64,000 nucleotides of DNA from Branchiostoma belcheri (lineage: Eukaryota; Chordata; Leptocardii; Amphioxiformes; Branchiostomatidae), in contig NW_017804376.1 in NCBI RefSeq assembly GCF_001625305.1, positions 1,537,976 to 1,601,975 on the forward strand, in the 5' to 3' direction. Under the pieces are notes generated by a model. It did no database searches and had not been told where the DNA came from. It worked only from the letters and a program-made list of their open reading frames with translations. The translations under genes and the position numbers were made by a program. Shown piece by piece: positions 45,454-56,335 of the stretch (the stretch's first letter is position 1; every line of letters starts with the position of its first letter).

Positions 45454-45639
45454 TTAGTCAGTGATGGGATACCAGAGTACGGCTAATCAAATTATAATGA
45501 CGGTCAGGAGGGAGTTCTGAGAATGGCTCATTGACAAATTAGTTCCGGTTTGAAATCAGAGCTGGTTGAGAACCTACATGAAGTTGTCGGGGTAACAACC
45601 GGTGATATCGTTACGAAAAAAAGAGCGAATATAAGTATA

Positions 45640-45905
45640 CGTGCTAAGTGCCTTTCCCAAGGATACAACATGGGCGCCTGCCAGGAATTCGAACCCAGAT
45701 TCTGCGTTCGAATTCCGAGTTCGAATTCTGGTTCAGGTTCGAACCTCGAACCTGATTCTGGGTTCGAATTCTGGGTTCGAACCTCGAACCTTATTCTGGG
45801 TTCGAATTCTGGGTTCGAACCTCGAACCTTATTCTGGGTTCGAAGGTTCTGGGCCAGAACTTATTCTGAGTCAACAACCCTAACCACCAGACCACCTGAT
45901 GGTCA
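45640..45905 (-). mobile_element. tRNA-derived SINE expanded by an internal minisatellite
   Basis: On the minus strand it starts CCGTGTGACCATCAGGTGGT, CTGGTGGTTAGGGTTGTTGA (A-box region), and ends in CTGGCAGGCGCCCATGTTGT and CCTTGGGAAAGGCACTTAGC. At the place of the B box lies a tandem array (45690-45865) of TTCGAATTCTGGGTTCGAAC and CTCGAACCTTATTCTGGG units. Confidence 0.75.
45690..45865. repeat. Minisatellite of TTCGAA-containing units
   Basis: Units of about 19 and 38 bp built from GGTTCGAACCTCGAACCTTA and TTCTGGGTTCGAA. TTCGAA is palindromic and matches the GGTTCGAATCC core of a RNA polymerase III B box, pointing to origin by amplification of that box within the SINE. Confidence 0.85.
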
Positions 45906-46186
45906 CACGGTCCTCGTTAAGTTTTGTGAAACATGATTTAGACGTGGGTATTGGATTTACGCACGGCCCCACCCCACTCTTCCCTAACTAACCCCGGTAT
46001 CCTGTCCAACAACGACCCTGAATCGCCAAATGACGACTCAATGTCAGCGCAAATTACATTTGCATGTATTGTGTGTGGGCGCTGTGACGTGGGACCGCTA
46101 CATTCGTGACGTGGGGGTGGTCATGCGGTAGGGGCGAGCAGGTGTTCATTCATACACCCCGTCCCCCGTACTGTCATATCGCGTCA

Positions 46187-46255
46187 TATAAAGGTGGTGA
46201 CAAAGATGCTCTACTCCTAGTATTTCTCACAAGGGTGGAGATCGCTTCAGCTAAG
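46187..46255 (+). promoter_or_regulatory. Possible core promoter and untranslated exon of the choline transporter
   Basis: TATAAA at 46187-46192 lies downstream of two GTGACGTGGG words (46084 and 46108, CREB/ATF-like) and about 65 bp upstream of a consensus donor CTAAG/GTAGGT (46255/46256). A first untranslated exon of roughly 40 nt for the gene starting at 50090 would fit. No transcript evidence is available, and chance is possible. Confidence 0.25.
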
Positions 46256-49200
46256 GTAGGTTCATTTACTGAGCTAGGCCCAGGTAGGGTTTGGCACCTT
46301 TAAGCGTTTTTGATTTGTTTGAAACTGTGGGGCATTTTGGACAACGTCCAAGCCAAGTAATTTCATGGTAGTGTTACATTGTAATGATCAAAACGCATTT
46401 ACGATATTTAAATCTTGTATTCATATTGACGATTTCAAAATTTTACTTGGTCTGTTTTGTTGAGCCCGGCGAATAGATATCTTCGAAATGGGTTTTTAAT
46501 TTGTCGTTTACAGTGGAGTTCCCTCGGTGTTATTCGTGTGTCTAAAATGTCTTCATCAAAATCACAGATAGCTGTTGCTCTCTCTTGTCTACGAACAGTT
46601 AACATGGTAAAATCACCGTATTTCCAACAAGTGTTTGGCGGCACAGACAACCTATGTTTCCGTGCTTGGGTACGCAGTAGTGTTAGGTAGCCAGTCCCCC
46701 GTATATGGGGAAACGACAGGTCTATAGCTCACGTGGCTTTGCGGATGGTGTCATTCATTAACACTTGTTACTCTCAGCCTGGTAGCCTTTATGCACGTAC
46801 CATCGTAGGCTCCACTGTATCTTAACGGTGTTGGGAATGTTGACCGCCCGTCCAGGAACATTAGCGTAAGCCGGTATTTTTTACGGGGTCGGTTCAGTTA
46901 ACTTGCCTACATGTTGCACTCATATTACAAAGGTGGGCTGGAAAGATAGGCTGTCAGAAAGAATGGCCGAATGTAAAGGTAAGCTGTCAGATATTGGTCC
47001 TAAAGCTAAGCTCATGGGGCCTCTAAAGCACCCTAAGTCGGCCTGTGGAGAATGGCTACCTCGATAGTTACTTTTCACGTAGCCGGGGTTCCAGGCTGAT
47101 TCCGTGGCCAGCTCCTCGGCTCCAGGGCCAACGTGCCCCCGATGAAGTTATACCATAGCCCCTCAATTAGGCCCTGTTCCACAGGCACACTGGTTACTTC
47201 TGGGCCTAGCTTATGTGTCTGGCATACAGGCTACTCTTCACCCTCCTACAAGTGTAATATCCCGGCATGTCGGGTCGATATTGATTCCGTTTTCATACAG
47301 ACGCCTACTCCACGTGGTGTGATCACGCTTTCAGCACCAAGGTCAGGGCGCACCACGCCTCTCATACACACGAAGGATTTCTTTATTTCGTTTTAAATCC
47401 CTCTAGAATGGGATTCGGTTGAAATTTTACATTGGTACATGCTTTGTAGTCTCTAAGCGTTTGGATCCGCTAAAGATATACCATTGTGTGTACTGTGTAG
47501 GGGGTATACTTGTCGAAAAGAAAACCACGGACGTTTATTCAATTTTACCTTCATTTTAATAACTGATGAACAACTAACTAATCATCCAGTAGACCAACGG
47601 AAACATGTTTTGCCTCTTGGGTGTAACAGGTGCCACCGTTTCCAAGGTAACACTTTGATTGACAGAAGAGGAACACCTCTCGCTAGGGTGCCCCCAAACC
47701 ACTTTAAAATCCAACTGTGTAGGAATGGTTCAGGTGAACACGGGTCAACTAACCAGTAACTAGGACAACATGGGGGGGGGGGGTCAATGACCTCTGTGAT
47801 TTGTCGCCAATCTTTTATCTTGGAAAGATATTTAGTTTCTACCATCTACTCAACATATTTCTAGTTCTGCTAGGACTTTGAGTTCTAGCCTGGTATCCAG
47901 TCTACTTTGTTTGCGGCAGGCTGTCTTCGGGGCTTTAATAGTTTCCCCCCGTCCAGCTCAACAGACTGCCCGGTAGGAGTGTTACACCGGTAGGAGTTTT
48001 GCACGACAGGGGTTGATTAGCCCCGCAAAATATAAGATAAATAGCCTAACCTTGCCTTGCAGTTTATAGCTTTGGGTACGAATTTGTGAATAAATATTTA
48101 ACATCAAAACACGCGCTGCTGCCGTGTTACAAGGCCGGTCTTGTGTGGCTGTTATGAGGTCGAAACCTTGACCTCAAACAGATAAACAATCTGCCAAGAC
48201 GCTTATCTACTAGTAGATAGGAGTTTAGGGTACGCGCCCTGGTGTGTTGGGGTCTGACCCTATCAGTTACGAACTTTACATGTTAGACCTTAGGGCATAA
48301 CCTTTGACTTGTTTAAAAGCTTTGGCTGTACTCCAGCCAGCTGACCTAAAACAATACTGTAAATGCTTTTTTTACCCTCACGGTTTCTTTTATTTTCGGT
48401 AGAACGTAAAAAGAGAGCTTAATAGTTAACAGAAGAGTGCGGTTGAAGCAATTCTATTCTCTATCAGTACAGCATAACTTATTTAAAACACATATTCACG
48501 ATATTACTATGATTTCGCATCATTGCGAAATCTTCGAAAATAACACTACCGAGAAAGTTTCAAGATTTACAGTCGTTCAGAGCTGTTGATAAGTTCTAGC
48601 ATTGTTTATTAAGTAGCTCGTATCACACTTACGGCCTTGGTTGACTCAGATGTCGATATGTCAAGTCAGTCTACCAAGGGGTCCGAACCTGGGTAAATAT
48701 TAGCCTACGTAGCATAGAACTGGGGGTTTGGTGGTCTTCGGCTGTTTTCTGATTAGCCCACTTCTATATGATATATATCATATACCGTTATACGCCCCGG
48801 GTTAATTCAAGGTTCAACCAGGCCGGCTATGTTGTCTATATATGCAATCAGAAAATAGCACATATTATAATGAAAGTTTATTGCAAATACTTGCCCGAAG
48901 GCTAATTGCAGTTACAAACAACATAGAAAGAAAGTACAGTGGTATGTGAGACTATATCTACTTCTAACATTATACTATATTCTACAACATGACATGACAC
49001 TAGTTTTACTGGGTTTGACTTCTTCTTTTTAGGCAGTGGAAGACGAATTTACCCACTTCTTCTATAATATGTGGGTTCTTTGATTTTAGTAGTAAAAATT
49101 ATAAAAAGCTCCCAAAGACACTGAAGACCCCCAACCCCCCGGTTTTATGCTATGGAGGCTATTTGGATAACTACATGTCTAGATGTCAAGTAAGTCTACC

Positions 49201-50089
49201 AGGGGTCCGAACCTTGGTAAATATCAGGAAAATCCTTCAGCCGATGTTTTTCTTGGCCCGGCAAGGAGCGCGATTTCTTGGCAGATCAGATTTCAGCGGA
49301 ATCTTTTGGCGTGTCAGAATCCTTCAAGATTTCATCTCGGTCCCGCTGAGGGTGTCAAACCCGCGAAAATCTCCTGCGTAATTAAACACAGGAGTCTGAC
49401 CCACTTCGGAAAGTTTTGAGACGTTACGGTCAGTATGTGGGTTGTTTGATTCCTTTTTTCACGTTTTGTTTCCTTGTTTTATCCGTTTACCGAACACAAA
49501 ATATGCTTTCAATAGTCCTTTTGCGGTACCAGTCAAGACAAATATATTTTATCAGCTGGGTATGGGGGTAGTTTCTTGTTTTAGAAGTAATTTACTCAAC
49601 GAGAGGTGTAGCAGTAACCCCTTCTGAAGCCCACAGAAGGGCGGGTCTAAGTTGCACCCTCTTGAATCCGTGCCACTACAAACTGCACGAAGGAAGTCAC
49701 GGAAACCCTCAGTCTGAACTGCTTGTATTTTGTTCCAGGTCGAACGACATCGGTGACAAGTTGACCCTACCGGAGAAATATATCAGGAGATCATCTTTTA
49801 CCTTGTTCGTGTCTGCACTACATCGGGGAAGAGGTCAACTTGTGGCGTCTCCAACATACTGTAAACAAACCTCGGGTTGATGAGTGGAGGGTTGCCTGCT
49901 TCGTGCTGTTGGGTGAACGCTGAAGAAAAAGGCTGACACTCAGGCTAGAGGACTATATCATCAGAGCACAAGCACCAGAGCAGCTAGAAGAAACAAAGCA
50001 CCAAGCAGAGAGAGGCACCAAGAGACCACATCTAGCGGGAAAATAGCAACGGCAACAACGACGACGACTACAGTACATCAGTACCGGCC

Positions 50090-53000
50090 ATGGCTGTGAA
50101 CATACCAGGCATCATCGCCATCGTGATCTTCTACCTGCTGATCCTCGGCATCGGGCTGTGGGCGGCCCGAAGGGGGGCCAAGAAGAACCCGGACGGTCCG
50201 GAGAGCGAGGATGTCATGCTGGCGGGACGGGATATCGGGCTGGTGGTCGGCATGTTCACCATGACAGGTACGGCGGATTTTCTTTCTTCTTCTTTTCTTG
50301 TGCGAGAATTTTATGAGTATATCTTTCTCTATACCCTTTTGTGACTTTTGTGTAGCCAGATCCAAAACACAGGATCACACACTGACAGGTCTACCCTGGG
50401 AGCCAGACTAGTATCGCGCCATAATTTAGAGACATTAGATTTAGATAGGCGGGCGAAGTGCTTCGAGCTGGCCTGTTTGCGTGTACGAAAAATACTGATC
50501 AAACAATTCATAAGAAGAATTGTACTAATAGGTACATGAATGGATGAAATAGTGCTCACATAAGTTATAAGTTACAATTTGTCGACTTTTTGTTTTTTTG
50601 TTGACTTTTATATCAAACTCTTCGTCCCTGCAAACTGCCCGACCGGGCACTAGATTTGGAAATGTGTAGCCTGGTATCCAGCCTTGTTAGCTTTAGTCCG
50701 CTACCCACGGGGAGCGGATCTTGGGTAGCGGACTAAAGCTAACAAGGCTGGATACCAGGCTAGGAAATGTGGCCTTGAGCATTATTGGGGAAAGCCTACT
50801 GTATCAGGTGTCCGCCCACGTTTGGTAAAAAACAACAGGAATTCATTCACAGCATACATGTACATGGATTCCAAGCCTGGATTCCAAGTGCGTAGGTTTC
50901 GGTTGACTTGATATGTAACCTTACGCTGGCCTCGACCTCTGGCCGGTCTTCCAAGGTCTCTTCAACTGTCAGGGGAGCGACGGCTGTTGGACTTAGATGA
51001 CTTAGATCTTTGATTATTACACTTTAATTATTAATACAGCAGTGCCGTTATTATAATGTTGTCGTAGGTAAATCTTTAGTAGCTAGATTAACCTTGAAAC
51101 GGCGCCTGGCGCCTGTCTATTTTAAGCTTTAATACAGTAACGTATGGAGGTGATTTTTGCGCAGTTACGTTAACTGAACAACTGAACAAAAAGTGCAGTT
51201 TTTCACTGCTGAAGAAGGCTGGATTTCAGACTGTTGAACTCAGATGACTTAGATCTTTGATTATTACACTTTAATTATTAATACAAGCAGTGCCATTATT
51301 ATAATGTTGTCGTAGGTAAATCTCTAGTAGCTAGATTAACCTTGAAACTGCTTCGACGACTGTTTATTTTAAGCTTTGATACAGTAAAGTATGTAGGTGA
51401 TTTTTGCGCAGTTTTTCACTGCCCAACGACTAAGCAGTGTGTGTTGACTTGAACTTGAAAATGGATCATTTCTGCGCTGCCTGGAAGGGTGTTTAAGGAC
51501 ATTGCAAAGCTGATGTAAGATCTGCACTTTGAATGAAATTACTACAACTAAACCTGGCGTCAAGCCATTCGCCGGCCTTCAGAAGAACGCGTGGGTGGAT
51601 AATACATGATTGGTAGAAGCAGCGTCTTGAGATTGTATCATGTACTTTTCTTAGGTGCACCCAAGAAAAGACTCTACGCGGGGTATATCTATCTCTTTGC
51701 CTAATCCTCGGTTCACGATGTTTCTAGTAGAGATCGCACAGTAATGCGTATACATAACACACCCGTCAGGATATGCAATTAAGTCAATACGTTAGGACGT
51801 GAAAAGCTACCAGAAAGCTTATAAATATTGGAGGTTAAGCTGGGAAGTGAACCTCAATATCCAATCTACATGTGACAACTGCAAGTCTTTTATATATTAG
51901 TCACGGTATCTTGAAAGCCGTGGATGTTTAGTAGAATTGCTAATGTAAACGTCTAAATGCTGTTATTAAAAAGCCTCCCTGTCATTCTGCCTGTCAATCT
52001 TCCTTCCCCCAGACACGTGCTGTCAACCTACAACCTGTCAGGACATACAGATACATAAACACGCATCTCCGCCACCCAAAACAATACTTCCGTACTCACG
52101 ATTTCCTTATCTTGTATCTAAATCAGTGTCATCAGTTTTTAAAATCTGTTGGGGTCCCAAAGTGACTTCTGGAGTGCATCAATCACATGTTTTGACCTGA
52201 TTAAGAAAAAGGTCAATGAGATAATGCTACTCTATCTGTCTTCCTCACTGTCAATTATGTTTATAATAATCTTAATGAAAATATGAGGAAAATTAATCTA
52301 CTCAGAGTAGGGGAGTTACAGCCTCACCTCCAAAAAATTGAGTGATTAAATGTTTGTCCTTCAGTGAGAAAAATGTATTTCCTTCTTAGCACCGCTCCCA
52401 CTATGAAAGGGGGATACTAGTATACAAGGGATGAAAGGAGCCCAAATCCCACGAGAAATCACGAGACTTCATGCGTGACATTACCTTGAACTTACAACAT
52501 CATTGGCAATAACTCTGTAGCTGTACGGCTTACGGAACGGAAATTGTGGTGTGTATTTAATCAAGTTTGAGTCCAAGGTTTTGACTGAGGGACTGTGCAC
52601 ATCTCTTTCTGATCCTACATCTAATTGCAATTTAGTGGTTTTGTTCAGCCAATGACAGACGATAACAGTTACACGTAATAGAACATTGCAAGGTCATCCT
52701 CGTGACCTTTGATGTTGCCGTTCCGTCTCTTGTGACAAGCTTAAGTCCTTCATTTAAACAGTCGCCCCCTTTGCATGTATTTGTTGAATACTAGTAAATC
52801 CTTAATCACAATCCAAGCTTCTCCCATTTAATAATTTGAACAACTGGGAATTTCGAAAACCTCTGGCGAAGTCTTTGTGGCATCCCTCCAAACCCGTGAC
52901 TACCCCATGACCCTGTCTGTTCCATTATATAAACTTCTTTATTATAACTTACGTCACTTCCGGAAACGTGACGTCAGAGGAGCCCCGAAGTCGATACCGC

Positions 53001-56000
53001 CCACCGTCCTGATCTCCTGAGCATGAGTGACTTTCCTATCAATTTTCAAGTTACTGAAAGAATAAGTCAATTGGATTGATTATTGTAACGGAAATAGCTC
53101 CAGTTCCGGTAATGGATTGAAAGTGCGTATACGTGACGTCACGAACGCCCACGATATGGCAGCCATTAAAATTTCCATCGACAATGAAACCAGCTTTAAT
53201 TTCTGGAAATCAAATTACAAAGGATGATCTCAGTGCAACCAGCTACTAGTAATCAAAATACTCGCTAAAATCTCATTTACAGGCTTTCAATGAAGAGCTA
53301 TGCATGGCCAAACAGTTAAACTCCCCGGAGGTTGAATTTTCGCGATCGGCTGAACTTGGCACCGATTGACTGTAATAAACCATACCAACAGGGCCAACGT
53401 GCCTCCGAGAAAGTACTAGTATGGCCTCAGTTTTCCAGGCGGGATAGAAGCCAGCCAACGACCATGTATTCATAAGAAATGTCATGTTATCTATTTCTTT
53501 AAGAACTTACAGTTACTAAGTATTTCTTAGAATTGTGTTATGTTATTTATTGTCTGCTACTTATAGTCCTTCATTTGACATATTTTCACACCAGCAGAGC
53601 TTCGTTTGTCGTTGCTGGAATATTTCTTTTGGACAAGAAGCCGGTCCTTCAGATTGCAATTTATGGGTGTCAGTCCTAAAAGTTAACCCTGTTCAGAATG
53701 AAGACGTATTCTGCAGTTTTCCAATATTTTGGAAACTTGTCATGGTCATCTAAATCCGTTTAACATTCAAAATTAAATCAGTAGAATTCCTCTTATCTTG
53801 ACCCTCCATCGGGTTGTTTCAATTTTGCCCGTTCCAATTAATTGTCCGGGAATTCGGCTATTTCTAAAAGTAACCTGCTTTACAATTTATTTATAAGAAT
53901 TGTGTATCATTCCAATATTTTTGGAAACTTGTCATCGTCATCCAAATCCGTTTAACATTCAAATTGAATTAGTGAAATTCTTATCTGGTCTCTGGGGTTG
54001 TTTCGATTTCGCCCGTTCCAATCAATTTTCCTGGAATTCGGCTATTTTTAAAAGTAACCTGCTTTACAATTTATTGTGTATCATTCCAATATTTTTGGAG
54101 ACTTTTGTCATGGTCATCCAAATCCGTTTAACTTTCAAAATGAATCAGTAAAATTGTTGAGAATTTGGTCGGAGGTTGTTTCGATTTGGCCCGTTCCAAT
54201 CAATTTTCCTGGAATGTGGAAGGGTCGTGATTACATTCCCGGAACGCCCGGCGTCTCCGCGTTATTACCTCAGTAATAATTGACAAACCCGCGAGATGAA
54301 ACAGATTCATCTTCCATCTTGTGACGTAGGGAGTGACGTCAGCATCCGAGGACAACCAGACCTAACCAGACCGCTCTAGTCGCCGAAGTTTCCAAAGGAG
54401 TGATAACTTTTAATCGTTGTCTTTGAATATTGTTTACCTTGATGTCTATCAAACCTTCAGCAACAGACAGAAGAAATTGTTGCATAATGATTGTCTCTTT
54501 TCCCCCAGCAACGTGGGTGGGAGGAGGCTATATAAACGGAACAGCGGAAGTGATCTTTGACCCTGCGCAGGGGTTCATCTGGTGTCAGGCGCCGTTTGGA
54601 TATGCCATCAGTCTCGTTATAGGTAAGTCCGTGAACAGCATTCAACTAAAGTCCCCGACTCGTACCGATATTGCTGCAAAGCAACAGTACAGGGGGAAGT
54701 AAAGTCTATTCACACACTGATAACATACAGACACAAAGAGATCACTATCCAATAATTATCAATTAACAACAACAGCAGGCTGAACAACAGTATCTAGTTT
54801 AGTTTAACACCCATCTGGTTTTAGATATAACTAATGTTTTTTTCCAATTAAATGGACAATCCAAAAACAAAACTTTGAACGCGGCGCTCGCAGCTGAGGC
54901 GAAACGCATCGAATTATTTTATGGAACTCCTGGAAGCCCGTGTGATAACCAAATAGAACCCAGTGTGATACCGCTAGTGATCACACAGACTGGAACGGCC
55001 ATATCACGGCCCAGGTAGTATGCCATCAAGCACTAGTATCCAGGGCTGTTTCCAAGCAATGAAGCAAGGGTGCTACCCCTCTCTACAAAATCTTAGCACC
55101 TCTCCCAAAAGGTTCAAATTTAGGGCTTCCTCTTAGTATTTTAAAACAAAAATTCGCTGATTTTCTTGAGGGCCGATTTGGGAGCACCTCTCCTCTAAAA
55201 ATTTGTCTGATCTGAATGCCCCTGTCTACACAGGAGGACTTTTCTTCGCGAAGAAGATGCGAGCTGCCGGCTATGTGACGATGTTGGACCCGTTCCAGCG
55301 GCGGTACGGAGACAGGATGGGCGGGCTGCTCTTCATCCCCGCTCTGCTAGGGGAAGTCTTCTGGTCCGCAGCCATCTTGTCCGCTCTGGGTCTGTTTGTT
55401 TCTTTGTTTGTTTGTTAAAACTTTTGATCCAACACAAAGAAATTAACCTAGTGTTTTCGACCAGTCACTCTGGTCTTCCTCAGTAGACTGACCCAGTGAG
55501 ACTTGTCACATGGTTTCTCTGAAGTGTGTCGTTTGTTTGTTTGTTCGAAGCATTCTTTATTCATGAGATTTGAGAAACACAAAAATCGGCCTGCAGGACA
55601 CTTTTCATTGAAGTTACAAGAGAAGCTCTAGGTAAAGGCGAGACAGAAGATATCAAAAAGATAAAGTTTAAAGTCCTAATGAATCCATACACGTATTTTA
55701 CGAAAAATGGTGCAAGAAATGGTTGGGTAGGTCCTGATAGCAGAAAGTTGTGAAATATTCCAAAAAACACAGCGTGACATTGGGCAATATGCTTCAAAGA
55801 ATAAAAATGAGATAAAACAACCATTTTCTTTAAATCTAGGCGCGACGCTGAAAGTTGTGCTTGAACTTGAGATCAACACTGCTGTGATCGTCTCGGCCGC
55901 CATTGCCGTGTTCTATACCTTATTTGGAGGGCTGTACTCCGTGGCGTATACTGACGTCATACAGCTCATTTGCATATTTCTTGGACTGGTAAGTACATAT

Positions 56001-56302
56001 CTGATAACCACACTAGCAAGGGGGGATTGCATGATGGAATTTACTCGTGTATTACACCACTTCCTGAATTCCTCCAAATAACGCCCACTTACCTCCGCCC
56101 GGCGCGTGCTGGGTCACCTTCAGGATTGACCTCCCTATCAATCAACTGTCAAAATCATCTTCCACCCACCATGCAATCGAAGGTAGCAGATACACGAACC
56201 TACAACTCTGCCACTCAAATATTTCCGTGTCATTGGTTAAGTGAATATCTTATAAATCCGACTTATTACCTTCGCCAAGAAGGTTATGTTTTCAGAGGCG
56301 TT

Positions 56303-56335
<33 letters not shown>

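Larger units (their letters stand above)
45460..50089. other. Intergenic, 5' of the choline transporter
   Basis: No protein gene recognised. It contains the expanded SINE (45640-45905), the putative core promoter (46187) and isolated half copies of the TAGCCTGG foldback family (near 46775, 47886 and 49930). A short region 48765-48785 is a perfect AT palindrome (TATATGATATATATCATATA). The last 110 nt before 50090 are A/C/G-rich and free of upstream ATG, as expected for a 5' UTR. Confidence 0.35.
50268..54508 (+). other. CHT intron 1
   Basis: No exon is seen in these 4.2 kb. It holds a foldback MITE (50667), two sets of tandem duplications (50988-51412 and 53700-54230) and one TTGACAGCACATGGGTGGG family copy (51975-52090, minus). 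The region 52930-53010 is GC-richer, with GTGACGTCAG-like sequence (52969). Confidence 0.6.

Noticed and set aside
45550-45936. 128-codon frame with repeated FWVRTSNLILGSNSGFEPR-like peptide
   Set aside because: It is a translation of the SINE-borne minisatellite, not a gene.
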